NCBI RefSeq assembly: GCF_003589595.1
Contig: NW_020653715.1
Coordinates: 558,703-622,702 of the forward strand
DNA length: 64,000 bases
Origin: Hyposmocoma kahamanoa
Taxonomy: Eukaryota; Arthropoda; Insecta; Lepidoptera; Cosmopterigidae
Reading direction: 5' to 3'
The notes under the pieces are model-generated. The model saw nothing but the letters and a program-made list of their open reading frames with translations, searched no databases and had not been told where the DNA came from. Shown piece by piece: positions 34,621 through 46,000 of the stretch; the first letter of the stretch is position 1, and every line of letters begins with the position of its first letter. A program made the position numbers and the translations under genes.

Positions 34621-35587
34621 ATATTTTTAAAACGAAAATGTAATTCGTTTTTATTAAATATATCTGTACAATATGAGAATTAAACAGATACACATTATAC
34701 CCATCATTACTAATTATTTGCCGCTTCTATTGTTACCTAGATCTTTAGAATCGGGCTAGTAGTAGTTGATTAGTAAATGCGTTTTGTGCATTTAAAAGTT
34801 TTTCCTGTAAAATTAATAATAATAATATATTTATTCTTTTCCACAGTCAAACTTATATCTAGGTACATAAAATACAGTGTATCCTTTTTATTGGGACGAC
34901 TGGTGCTCAAACTAGGTAAACCCTGTGTTATGAGACACCGGTCTCCCTTCCCACGTGCGTGTGTGCGTGCGTGCGTGCGTCCGTGCGTGCATGCGTACGG
35001 TCTAATCATACCAGACCGCAAAGCAAAACTTCGGTCTCAACATAATTAAGTGATAATAGCCATTTAGTTATTGCGGCCTTATTCTCTCTCGCAGTCTTGT
35101 CACAGAGGGAAATACTTGTATTTAATTTATTCTACAGTCGATTCCGCTGGTACCTGAAAAATCTAAGCATAAATGAAGTTCTAGTCTTGACAGCAGTAAA
35201 ATTGTGATTTTGATAATACCGCTTCATTCGGCTAGGGTAGCGATACATCAAATGATATTTAATTTTTAAATTTATGTTCATACTATCTACTTACTCAATG
35301 ACTTTGGTCAATAAAGCAGTGATACCATGACGTCAGCAGCGCACCCACTCTATAATCCCATGTAAAAAAAGATTTATTCAATTTTGACTGCTCAGACGTT
35401 CAGCTGTTCCATACAAAATCTTTGCAATAGTCGGTTTTTGTTTCATTGTTTAAAATAGTGGTAGGCAAAGATCTGTGTTGTTAATTACAACCAACTTGTA
35501 TTGCTACATTGTGTGTGTGGCGATTGTGATAAAGAATGTAGTTGAAAATAAAGAAGTCCAAAAAATTGTCACTTAGGTCATTTCTTG
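34621..35587. other. No gene; (GTGC)n microsatellite
   Basis: 34955-35000 is an imperfect (TGCG)n run. The rest is AT-rich with nothing recognised. Confidence 0.5.
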
Positions 35588-35589
35588 TG

Positions 35590-35740
35590 CAGTGGGAGAA
35601 TGGTTGCTTTCCTATTGAGAGGTCGACGATCCGAATCCCTGCAGCGACATGTGCATTGAGCCAGCGCGTGCCGTACTACGGTCTAAACCATCTCCTTATA
35701 GAAGACCCGTTCCCAGCAGTGGGACGTATGACAAACAGAA
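35590..35740 (+). repeat. tRNA-derived SINE, family 4
   Basis: GAGAATGGTTGCTTTCC, a B-box-like GACGATCCGAATCCCTGCAG, and GACCCGTTCCCAGCAGTGGG. A related head lies at 60.79 kb. Confidence 0.55.
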
Positions 35741-35880
35741 AAAATCTTTAGATAATTCTAAATTATTTAAATATGTCTCGGGACCAACAAAATATTATAT
35801 TTTATTTAGTCTATCATTCCAGTCCAATCCGGCTTGATGATTTATAGAAAAAAAACCCGTGAATCAGATGTTATGCCTTT

Positions 35881-35955
35881 AGTGGTTGTTACCCATAGAC
35901 AAGAATCTGGGAAGAATCTGGGGGACTAGATTCTTGTCTATGGGTAACAACCACT
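35881..35955. repeat. Perfect 28-bp inverted repeat
   Basis: Arms 35881-35908 (AGTGGTTGTTACCC to AAGAATCT) and 35928-35955 are exact reverse complements around a 19-nt spacer that itself repeats GAATCTGGG. Confidence 0.95.
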
Positions 35956-36407
35956 TCATTCACAAGGCATACAATGCTCAGAGGAACGCGCAACAGAAAA
36001 TCATCTCACGAGCACGAGTAATTATTTATTAAGTAAGTATACATAAAGTGTACCAGCAAGTCATCTTATTCGGATCAAAGCTAATGAAACCTATACAGGC
36101 GTTCTACGCACGGGATGAGAAACTGCTGCAAATCTACTATAAGCTGTAATTAAAAGAAGCCCTAAAGTTGCGAGCACAACACCACCACAACAGCCTCTTC
36201 TAGGCTACTTTAAAATAGTAATAAGTAACGGTTATTAATACTTTAGCCAGGTAAAATATTATTTTATTGAACTAAAGCTGTTCAAGTCCCAAAAACTATG
36301 TTCGAATATAATTTAAAAGAAGTGCCGCGTAAACGGCACATGTCAACTCAGAACGCGTGACGTCATTAGTAGGTAAAAAACTAGACAAGAATATGTAGAG
36401 TAGATCT
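35956..36407. other. No recognisable feature
   Basis: Non-coding by eye, with no known repeat. Confidence 0.3.
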
Positions 36408-36608
36408 CGTTGTGGAAGAGTTCGTCTGGGGATGTACTGCCACGTTCCGGTGTTGAAAGGTAAGGATGCTAGTGAAATTACAGTGCCGCATTGGCAGTGC
36501 CGCTGAGATCTTAGTGATTTAAAGCTCTGAATGGCACTACAACTGTTATGGACAGGCGTGTCGCTTACCACCAGGTATACAACTTGTACGTCCCGCCACT
36601 TGGTATTA
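36408..36608 (+). repeat. Poly(A)-ended retroposon with internal deletion
   Basis: From GATCTCGTTGTGGAAGAGTT, GATGTACTGCCAC jumps to GTTCCGGTGTTGAAAGG, then on to CGCTTACCACCAGG and TATTATAAAAAACG. Confidence 0.7.
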
Positions 36609-37185
36609 TAAAAAACGAATATACTTTCTAACTACAGTTTAGATTTGTTCTGATTGTTACTCGATTGCCTATTGCATAGGTCCTAAAACTTCAGTATACT
36701 GCAAATGCAAACTATGTAAATGCCACACAGGTCTCTTTTAAGATAAGGTTAAGGCATTATATTCGACATCGCTGCATTCTCTTATTATAGTGCATAAGCA
36801 TTCATTAGAAAGGGCAAGGCAAGACAAGTTAGAACAAGTTACAGGCTGGAATGCGACTCAACTTGTTACTAAACCACCAACATTAATATAGGCAAACTAT
36901 TCGCGCCGTCACTCCTCTTTGAACAAGATTTGAAGTTATACATCGTCTTAGACTTGTTTCAAGTTGGAAAGCAGATATGATACTGGATCGAGATAGATCA
37001 AATTGACGCCTAAGATTTAAATTCAAGTCTTTACCGCTTATGATAAGAACATCCAAAGTCCGATGTTGAAAATGGTGTGCTCATGATTGCACCAAATTTA
37101 AACTTAAAAAATAACATAATTTCATTACAAAATATGGATTATTTTTTATCTGAAATAAATTATATTATTGTTATTATTATGAAAG
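36609..37185. other. No recognisable feature
   Basis: AT-rich. The stretch before 37190 may include unrecognisable LINE sequence. Confidence 0.3.
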
Positions 37186-37189
37186 AAGA

Positions 37190-37365
37190 TATCCAAATTG
37201 CAAAGGCCAAACTCATGGCACCACGATTTCATTTAACCAAGGTAAACGATTCTTTTATGGGTTATTTATGGATTAACTGTATACGTTTTTACAATAAGAT
37301 TACGGAGCATATATTAAACTTATCATTTCCTAAGTTTAAAGCCTGCATTAAATTTTTTTTTCTGA
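37190..37365 (+). pseudogene. LINE C-terminal fragment (same family as 22.6 kb)
   Basis: KLMAPRFHLTKVNDSFMG, then NCIRFYNKITEHILNLSF and PKF match KLMVPRFRLTKVNNSFMG and NCIRFYNKIPEHILSLSF at 23.34-23.46 kb. An extra YLWI block is inserted. It ends in a T-run where another repeat begins. Confidence 0.8.
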
Positions 37366-37815
37366 ATGTTCGATCTTTGTATTAATAATTATAACAAACT
37401 AGTGGAGTGATTTCACATAAAAAATAATCATATTATATAAATATCAATTCAATAAAAATTTTGAATACAGTGAATGGCGACATCTCTCGCCAGGGCTGGT
37501 AGCTGTAAGGGTATCTAACTGAGTGATAAAACTTTCATAGATTTCTCACAGATGGCGCTACGACTAAAAAGTCGTTGAAAAACCAAATGCAAAGACACGA
37601 CAACAAGCACATAGAAAAATTCGTGAGGTCCGCTAGTTCGTTCCGTGGCTTAGTTGGTATAGCGTCTGGTACGGTATACTAGAAGACGTCGGTTCGAATT
37701 CGGCCGGCTCGAAGGAATTTTTTCTGAGTGTTCGATCTTATATTAATAATTATAATAAACTAGTGGAGTAATTTCACAAAAAACAATTGTATATCAATTC
37801 AATAAAAATTCGTCG
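37366..37815 (+). repeat. tRNA-SINE with GATGGCGCTACG block, plus extra tail copy
   Basis: Full copy at about 37490-37815: ACAGATGGCGCTACGACTAA, then the tRNA-like CGTGGCTTAGTTGGTATAGC (A box) and GGTTCGAATTC (B box), then GGCTCGAAGGAATTTTTTCT and a tail with AATAAACTAGTGGAGTAATT. A second copy of that tail lies upstream at 37366-37463. Confidence 0.75.
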
Positions 37816-38108
37816 TAGAATAATCACTCAATCACCCAAAATAAAAGTAAAAGCAAGAATAAAAATTGGTGAGGTGTAAATTCAGAAGGCATCCGAAGAT
37901 AAAATTTTGCTTAAAAAGAACTGATGTTCAACTATTTTTCTTTCATCTACCATTTTCCTCGCTATAGTGAGGTGAAAAGTTGTAAGTATCGCTCGGCATC
38001 AAAGTTGTTTTACGTCTCGTGTTTTGAAACCCTCGCTACGCTCAGGAATCTATTTTTGAACCACTCGCTATAACTTTGCAGCATTGTACAACAAATGACT
38101 ATTATTTT
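37816..38108. other. Unassigned spacer
   Basis: AT-rich, less than 300 bases, nothing recognised. Confidence 0.3.
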
Positions 38109-38214
38109 CACTAATATCAGGTTTCTTACCACGGTATGACTTCTATTTATTTTCCCGATATTTCGGAACGGTTGCACGCTCCATGGTCACGCGTTGTAAG
38201 AAACCTGATTAGTG
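38109..38214 (-). repeat. Short inverted-repeat element with hammerhead-like core
   Basis: The ends CACTAATATCAGGTTTCTTA and TAAGAAACCTGATTAGTG are inverted. On the minus strand the inside reads GTGACCATGGAGCGTGCAAC then CGTTCCGAAATATCGGG, the same layout as the Penelope-like repeats but with a different, fully paired stem (GGAGCG/CGTTCC). Confidence 0.7.
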
Positions 38215-39144
38215 ACAATCATTTAGTAAATAACCACGAAAGTCTTAAAATCTATAAATGACTATTATTTGTTAGGAAAACCAACAACTGAATAATAAAT
38301 GGTAATAATAACAACTGAAGGCTGATTTGGACGACTTCGGAGCCGAACGTTACGTTAATTAAATACAAAACTTTAAATAAAATTCAAACAAATAAAATCG
38401 ATTAGTATGTCATTGAGTACGTTATCCCGCACGGGAAAGCGAAAAGACGATGTCTCTCAGGGACGCATAAACTCAAACTTTCCACAATAAAGTTGATTAG
38501 ATATTTGACAGTGCAACATTCTGAATACGTCTTCTCATCCTGTTGTAACCCAACCATGTCCAAAACGAACGGACAGAAAGCTTTTAAGAAGAACCGACCG
38601 GTTCAAGGGATCAATTTCCGCCTTACTTCCTACACCCTCCATCTTGGTTCTCGGTACTTAGCAGCGGCGCAAGGGACTCGGATTGAATTTACTTAGAGAA
38701 AGGCATAAATGCAATTAACTGGAAAACTGCTCAGTGCGAGCACTTACCTGCATTGGCTGGTTAAAAATGCACCTCCAACAGTCAAGCTCATTGTTTAACA
38801 AAGCTTTATTTCAGGGTTCTTTATTGCGACTTGTACGCTCACAAAACAACTAATGAAATGCTCTTTATTGCATAATGCGAATTATGTATATAACTAAGAT
38901 TAACTTGAAAATTATTATTGTCCTTAAAAATCCAGCTGAAAGGTACCAGGAATAAATGGGTGTATATGAAGATGTTATTAGCAATACCTCTCTCTCTAAT
39001 GGAAGGTAAATAATCGTGATAAAGCCTGTATGTTGAAGAAAGTTCACAATTCTTGGAAAACATATAATGTCCCCAATTCCCATTTCTGTCGCTGTTAATC
39101 GAAAAAAAAATATTATGGGTACTGCCGTGATTAGTAAAAGCCTC
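38215..39144. other. No recognisable feature
   Basis: AT-rich. Frames at 38493-38696 (+) and 38839-39165 (-) have no recognised motif. Confidence 0.35.
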
Positions 39145-39240
39145 TAGTGAGTCAACCGTGACCATGGGACCTGTAAAAGGCCTGAAACGTAGTTTTGTTT
39201 AATATACAATAAATATACGCGATTTAAATCCAGAAAAACA
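39145..39240 (+). repeat. Penelope-like terminal repeat fragment
   Basis: GTCAACCGTGACCATGGGAC, CTGTAAAAGGCCTGAAACG and CGCGATTTAAATCCAGAAAA. Degenerate single end. Confidence 0.65.
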
Positions 39241-39486
39241 GTTTCAACTCTGTCTCTATTTTTATCTTTTTCTAGGTGCATAATGTATGAAGTTACCGTA
39301 ACAGAAAAGTAGATTTTTTTCTAATTATTTTAATTTCTAATTTATTTTCTTTACACACGTGAACTTGTAATGGGTTGACACAGATGATGTCTGAGATATA
39401 AATGAAAATGTTCTTGATTAAATGTCAAGTCTGTAACTACACATATACAAATTTCAATAGAAATGTTAGCAAGACAAAAAATTATA

Positions 39487-39750
39487 TTAATTTTTGGGGC
39501 TGGTAGCTGTAAATGTATTTAACTGAGTGGTGAAATATCACAGATTTCTCATAGATGGCGCTACGACGAAAAAGTCATTGAAAAACCAAATACAAAGATA
39601 CGACGCAAGCACATAGAATAATTCGTGAGGTGCACTGGTTCGTTCCGTGGCTTAGTTGGTATAGCGTCTAGCATGGTATGCTTGAAGACGTCGGTTCCAA
39701 TCCGCCCGGGTCGAAGGACTTTTTATAAATGTTCTACCTATGTATTAATT
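39487..39750 (+). repeat. tRNA-SINE with GATGGCGCTACG block
   Basis: ATAGATGGCGCTACGACGAA, CGTGGCTTAGTTGGTATAGC, GACGTCGGTTCCAATCCGCC and GGGTCGAAGGACTTTTTAT. About as complete as the 37.5 kb copy. Confidence 0.75.
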
Positions 39751-39784
39751 ATAACACGACAAAGTAAACTCTCTGAAATATAAT

Positions 39785-40170
39785 ATAGTCCTACCGCTGG
39801 GCATAGGCCTCCTCTCATAATGCGAGAGCTATATTGTAGTTCCTACGCGGGCCCAATGTAATGAAATATATATTTATTGATACCATAGCAGGTACATAGA
39901 CATTATCACCCTATCTCCCAAACTAGGCGAACTTGTATCTTGGGAACCAATTCCAAATCCAAAAAAAGAAACTTCACACACGTCATTAAATTGCTTTGCA
40001 GACGTGTGCAGGTTTCGCCACAATGTTTTCTTTCACCGAAAAACTCGTGGTAATTTTCACAATAAACTTCGTACTTCCGCAAAACTCAGAATTCGAAGAC
40101 ACAACCGTCTGCTTGAGAGGCCATTTGAACCATTAAGCTGCCACAGCGTTATCTCTGAAATATCGCGACC
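39785..40170 (-). repeat. tRNA-derived SINE, family 3, antisense
   Basis: Plus-strand text shows CCGCTGGGCATAGGCCTCCT, CAGGTTTCGCCACAATGTTT, TTTCACCGAAAAACTCGTGG and a tRNA-like end GCTTGAGAGGCCATTTGAAC. It is the reverse complement of a tRNA-headed SINE. Extra sequence in the middle suggests a nested insertion. Confidence 0.7.
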
Positions 40171-40874
40171 AGTTATTATATCGACTACATCAATACTCAA
40201 TATAATCATTTCAAATTGTTCTCCGTAATTGACGACGCTTTCTATATTCTTTATCATTAATTCCTTATATTTCGTGCTTAAATAGGTCAAAACGTTTAAC
40301 AAATCTGATAAACCATTTCCCTGAGTTAAACTAACAAACCTATTAAACTACGGACCCCTTTAACATTTAACTATAATCTCAATTTGAATGTACCAGATTT
40401 CTCTTTGCAGCGAACCGGAATGCATTAGAAGAAGCGCGGGACTGAGTTATGCTCCCTGCGAACTCCGAAGCTCTATTACACTGATTTAAACTTCCCCTTC
40501 TTGCGCGACTCTCTGACTAGGAGCTATTAGTGTTAGTTTTTAGCACTAGTTCTAGTTTCTCGATTTATACTAGTTAGTTAAGAATACTAACTTTCAAACA
40601 TCATTGTAAAACTCTGTTTCAAATAACATAAATTTCAAATACTGCATTTGAAATTTAAATTAAGAGGTAGAAAACTAATTTGGTAGGTACCCTATTAGAC
40701 AACTTAGAGGGCGACTTGAGTTTCTAACTTTGTTCAGTTAGACCAGGGTCATATTTTATAAATAGCTGTGTACATCCAAGGTCGGCACTTGGACTTATTC
40801 TTTTCACTACAAGTGGTACAGATTGTACCGTATGTTACTATCTATCTATCTCTATATATTAATCTACAAATATT
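40171..40874. other. No recognisable feature
   Basis: AT-rich, nothing recognised. Confidence 0.3.
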
Positions 40875-41290
40875 CACTTGAAAAGCGTGTCAAGAGGCTT
40901 ATACGGAATTAGTAGAGACGATGCTACAGAGCCTTGAACATCGCCGTAAACTTGCCTGCTTATCGCTACAGGATATATCACGGAGAGTGTGCGAGGGAAT
41001 TGCACGAATGAATTCATCAGTGAGCTAGGGTTCCACCCTTATATACATTATGGATATTTCAAGGATTCATACGAGGCGGTTTGCTCCCATATGGTGATCC
41101 CATTTATATGGTGAATGGCTATGGAGTGGAGTTCCCTAACTGCAAATTTGTTTCCTGAACGGCCTTGGGCTTTTTCAAGGCGAAAGTGAATAGGCATTAT
41201 TTAGGTGTGCATGCGCCATCTTCGGCTTCATCATTACTTTTCATCAAGTGAGAAAGAGGTCAAATGCACACTTATTTTTTAATGTAAAAA
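40875..41290 (+). pseudogene. Degenerate LINE 3' end (27.1 kb family)
   Basis: CATCGCCGTAAACTTGCCTG, TATCACGGAGAGTGTGCGAG, GAATGGAGTTCCC-like text and AAGGCGAAAGTGAATAGGCA correspond to HRRKVA, YxGECA, WNSLP and FKxRVNRH of the LINE at 27.1 kb. Frameshifts and stops are present. Ends near TTTAATGTAAAAAA. Confidence 0.7.
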
Positions 41291-41321
41291 ATAGAATAAT
41301 GAACATCTTTGAACTAAAAAA

Positions 41322-41323
41322 CG

Positions 41324-41358
<35 letters not shown>
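41322..41358. repeat. (TA)n microsatellite
   Basis: Uninterrupted AT dinucleotide run. A (TTTA)n run follows at 41388-41402. Confidence 0.95.
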
Positions 41359-41362
<4 letters not shown>

Positions 41363-41402
41363 AACTGCACCCGTCACCCCGAGTTATTTATTTATTTATT
41401 TA

Positions 41403-41500
41403 TAGAATAGAATAGAATAGAATCGTTTATTTCATGTTATCAATGTCACAATATTACAATTGGAAATACAATGTCAAGGGATAACTATGATCAGTCAGTA
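41403..41500 (-). repeat. LINE 3' tail with TATTC repeats
   Basis: On the minus strand it ends in repeated TTCTA/TATTC pentamers, a tail type used by some LINEs, preceded by GATAACATGAAATAAACG. Confidence 0.5.
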
Positions 41501-42304
41501 ACAAAATAATAATAATATATTTATTAATATATTTATTACAAAATAATATTTATTATTTGTTTATGTAACGACTTCGATTAACCAGCGGTTAGCACTATGA
41601 GCGTTAGATGAGGAAAAACACTTTTCCGAAACACACTTTTTTCACTAAATTGGTTCTGATCTGGGGGTGTTCACAGAAATAAATCCAAATAGAACGACGA
41701 TGATGCATTTCTTAAACAGATGAAGCACGTCATCTTTTTCATAAATTCCGCTCACCACGTGTATTTCAAAGTGCATAATTAGTGAAGTAACACAAATATT
41801 TTGTTAAAATCTTATTACCAAATTTTGTTTACTACCTGTAAGTACAACTAAAATAATAATGTGACAACCCTACGCTTCCAATAAAGTGTAGGTATTGATG
41901 CGCCCATTAAGCAAGAGTTGACCTACTTGTTCTTATTATACTATGTCATTAACGCTCTACATGTGCTTTAAGGGCACTTTTAATCTATAAAAATCCCAGC
42001 GCGGATGGAAAAATAGTCGAGCCAACTTGGTTAGTCATGCAAATGCACTACTTAAGTCTTGGGTCCACTACTTACTCAAGTTTTAATACCAACTTTGATT
42101 TTACTTTGGGAGAAAATGAAAAACGTGCCGGAGGGAAGTATTAAGATTTTGATTTGCATTTATTAAACGCAGCTAGTGTCTATTATAATTTATTTATAAC
42201 AGGAGACTGGAGCGCCCGTAGTAGGTCATGTAAGGTTTGATTCAAATCAAATTCTATTTGATGTCAGTTTACATTTGGACTCTAAGATTTACAACAATTT
42301 TCTT
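41501..42304. other. No recognisable feature
   Basis: AT-rich, no coding or known repeat signal. Confidence 0.3.
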
Positions 42305-42672
42305 GTAGAGTCGAAGCTACAAAATCTCGGCCATCGCAGAAAAGTAGCCTTCTTGTCCGTTCTCTATTGGACACATTTCGGGGAGTGTGCGCAGGAACTT
42401 TTCAATTTAGTTCCACCCTCACCGTTCCTCCTTCGGTACTAGAAGGTCCGGAACACTCCACCCTTATGTCGTTGATATACCAAGATGCGTGCAAGTGCGC
42501 TTTGCTGCCTTCTCTATATCTGTGTTTCCCGAAAAGTACAATTTGGGGCTATTCAAGGCTAGAGTGAATAGGCATTTTTTTAGGCAAACGTGTCCCATTG
42601 TCGGTCACATGGTCGCTTAACATCAGGTGAGATTGTGGCCAAGCGTGTGTCTATTATATATTTAAAAAAAAC
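42305..42672 (+). pseudogene. Degenerate LINE 3' end (27.1 kb family)
   Basis: GGCCATCGCAGAAAAGTAGC then CATTTCGGGGAGTGTGCGCA and AGAGTGAATAGGCATTTTTT parallel the 27.1 kb LINE. The 3' UTR reads GTGAGATTGTGGCCAAGCG and ends TTTAAAAAAAAC. Confidence 0.7.
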
Positions 42673-43006
42673 ATCGTGTTATGTGAGCTGCTGCCCAGTC
42701 CTAAACGCTCAAGACGTCCTTGCATCTCTAAAATGCTCATTCGTCCCAGATGTAAAACAAATTTCTTTTGTAACTGATAACAATCACACTGGTGGGTCTG
42801 ACATCACAATTAATTCAATTTAGACACTTGAAACTTGGGTAATAAACTCACTGAAATAAGAACTAAATAATTTAAAAGTCTTTATTAAGCCTATGGAACA
42901 CTCCCCTATTATTCGTATACATGAAAGATAATCTATTTGTTCATAAATATACAGATGGTGTCACAAGTGCTACATACAGACTGATTCTATAAGCGTATAA
43001 ACAATG
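42673..43006. other. Region just downstream of the K2P stop
   Basis: Would hold the K2P 3' UTR on the minus strand. Minus-strand poly(A) signals AATAAA can be read near 42838-42843 (TTTATT at 42873-42878 as well). Not proven. Confidence 0.3.
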
Positions 43007-43081
43007 TCATCTTTTGCAGCGACATCGGCAGATACGTTTGAGAGCGCGTTTCATACCCGCAAAGAAGTGGATCACTTGCTC
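43007..43081 (-). CDS. K2P exon I: last coding exon, basic C-terminal tail
   Basis: 75 nt including the TGA stop. A strong pyrimidine-rich acceptor (CCTTTTTCAG) precedes it. It joins in phase 0 after LMQ to give [18 protein letters not shown] then RCRCKR and stop. The EQV start after helix 4 and the amphipathic basic helix fit K2P tails. A 54-codon frame on the opposite strand (43004-43168) is a shadow. Confidence 0.87.
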   Translation of the reverse strand, partial: EQVIHFFAGMKRALKRICRCRCKR

Positions 43082-46000
43082 CTGAAAAAGGTATACAATG
43101 ATGTCAATACGTACAAAAGCAAACCGAATATAGTTGAATGGTTAAATGCAATGATATTACACTGTTAAATGAGTCATTATCATTTAAAAAGAAGAAAAGA
43201 ATTTTATTTTTCCGGATTTAAATCGCGTATATTTGTTTTTTCAAACAAACCGACGTTTCGGGCCCTTTACAGGTCCCATTTTCACGGTTGACTGAGGTGG
43301 TACAGTCTTCAACCAGTTATGTCTAATATTGATGCAAACCACCTTATTTTTTCACTATAGTTACAATAGTTATTAATTAAATACCTTATTTTTAATTTTA
43401 CAAAGAAAACATTCCAATTTACGCTACATTAAGTTTTACAAATTATTTTATTGAATGAATTTTTATTAAGTTAAATTTATTATTAATTACTAATAGAAAA
43501 TAGAATAAACTAAAACATATTAATTAGTACTGCAGTCTTATGTCTGTTTGGGATTTTTCATTAGAGGAAATACTGGATCCCAAAGTGGTGGTACGGAGAA
43601 ACCATCTTCCCTGTTGAAATTAGGATGTTTTTTAATTTCAATGGCCTCTCGCAGCATCCTGGGTAGATAACGGACTTCTTTTGCAAGAACTTGGGGTTTG
43701 TCAACTTCATTGAGTATGTAGGTTTATCCATGACATGCTCGCAGACTGCAGACTTGTTTACGCGACGGTGTTGTTGACTGTGTGGTTGAAGACTGTACCA
43801 CCTCAGTCAACCGTGAAAATGGGACCTGTAAAGGGCCCGAAACGTCGGTTTGTTTGAAAAAACGAATATACGCGATTTAAATCCGGAAAAATAGTTCCAT
43901 TTCCTATGTGTAACAATCGCGAAAACCTAAGAACTCAAAAGAATTTTAGTTTAGAATTGTCATATTAACGTGCGAACCATAGTAAGTCTAAAGAAACGTC
44001 AATTCTATAACGCTAGACTGTCCAAAGTATTGTTAAATTCTACGAACTGAGAGAAATGATAACAAAACCATTACGTCAAAAGTCAGGATTATGCTTTTAG
44101 GAAATTATTTTTATGTAACATTCATTGAGCTCGACTTTGAGTGAAAGACAAGCTGACGAAAACCCGACAGTGGAAATGTAAAGTCAGGATTCTCTGATCA
44201 TATTTTACAAATATACAAACACTGGAATGTAATAATAAAGTTAAATAATTTAATATTTGTAAGACAGGTATTACAGAACATTCCTGTGCAATTTCGAGAA
44301 TCAATTTCATTTTAAACAGGTTAGGGTTGTAATGTTTTGATTTTTGTTATTATCAATTTCATATTATATTTTGTGTCGAACTGCAAATGAGGCTTATGCT
44401 ATTATTGTTACAAAAATAACACAAGGCATTAACGTCATGTCATAAAATAATGTCCCTGAAGTCTTGAACTATAAATCGTAAATCATTACTGTAAATAAGA
44501 AATAAGGTAAGCCCAAGTATTGACCCCTGTGGAAAAACAAAGTTTACTGACCAACCAGTCTAGACGACGATATCAAGCGGTTAAGCTGGATATTATTTTT
44601 AACTCTTAATAATACTTTTAACTTGCTAATAATTTTCACGAACCTGCATGAGGTTAAAGCACATGGCGACGAGTGCCATTCCCAGCATTAGATACATAGA
44701 GCACACGATGAAAGGGGCTTGTATGCGTTCGGTATACACTCGCTCACCGGGCACGAAATCTCCAAAACCAATACTGTAAAAACCACATAGGTAGACCAAT
44801 TAAAAATCATATTTGAAAAAGTTATCAGAAAGTATTTATTTTATAGTATATTACTCTAGCTTGGTTTAGCAAATAAACCAAATTTCTTCAGTAAGCACAC
44901 CTCCTACGATTGAAATGTTTTATTTATGACATCTGATCAATGTTTAACTGCTTCTGTGATCGAACAGTTGCCGTGCTGGTTTGGCACGCAGAGATTGCGG
45001 GTACGATTCCTGGGCTGGGAAAAATATGTGTATATTTCTCCCGGCGCAGGAATCGAACCTTACATTTATGGCCTACATTTATTTCTCTCGTGAGTTTGGA
45101 TGTAATTTGTGCTTGTCTATGTATGTGTCCATTGCGCCCGCGGATTAGTGCGGGGCTATGAGTGTGTGCATTATTTATTTATTTATTTAATCATAATCAG
45201 TGAAGTCCACGTCGTACTTAAATAACTAATGTACCACAAATTCTATTCACTACAAAAATAAATTTCTAAGTATTTGTGGAAACAATAGTGACAATAATTA
45301 ACACATATCTCACTATTAATACTCCTGCAGTTATTTTTTTACATTTTAAATCTCACTTAATTACACCAAAAAATATTTTCCACTTCACCCAAAACTTAAA
45401 AAATAAAACTTCGGCTTTCAATACTGCGCTGTTGTGATTGAGTTACAGTTTTTATATTTATATCAAATTTTAACTTTAATGGTTTTGGAGAAAAGCAGCT
45501 ATGACAGATGAACGGATGGTGGACACAGACGAGATTCCATAAGTGTTCAGCTGTCTCAATTTTGACACGTAAGTGAGCAACATTAAAAATTTTAAAGAGA
45601 CTTATGTGTCCCACATTAACACAGACGAGATTCTATAAGTGTTCAACTATGTCAAATTGTGTCCCACATATACCACAGACGGGATTCTATAAGTGTTTAA
45701 CTATTTCAAATTGTATCCCACATATACCACAGACGGGATTCTATAAGTGTTCAACTATCTCAAATTGTGTCCCACATATACCACAGACGGGATTCTATAA
45801 GTGGTTAACTATTTCAAATTGTGTCCCACATATAACACAGACGGGATTCTATAAGTGTTCAACTATCCCAAATTGTGTTCCACATATAACACAGACAGAC
45901 GGGTTTCTTTAAGTGTTCAACTATCTCAATTTTGATACGTAAATGAGCAACATTAAAAATTGTAAGGGCAATCGCCATTAGGTGCCATTTAAAATGTAAG

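Noticed and set aside
37640..37735. Functional tRNA gene
   Set aside because: A and B boxes are present, but the stretch is embedded in a dispersed SINE, recurs at 39.65 kb with different errors, and no clean cloverleaf was found.
43004..43168. 54-codon open frame on the plus strand starting [12 protein letters not shown]
   Set aside because: It lies over the last K2P exon on the other strand, which has a strong acceptor, correct phase and a K2P-like tail. The plus frame has no supporting motif.
45604..45912. 102-codon repetitive open frame
   Set aside because: It is the translation of a 54-bp minisatellite; a period divisible by three keeps the frame open by itself.
45604..45920. CRISPR-like regular repeats
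   Set aside because: Units are contiguous without unique spacers, and this is an animal genome.
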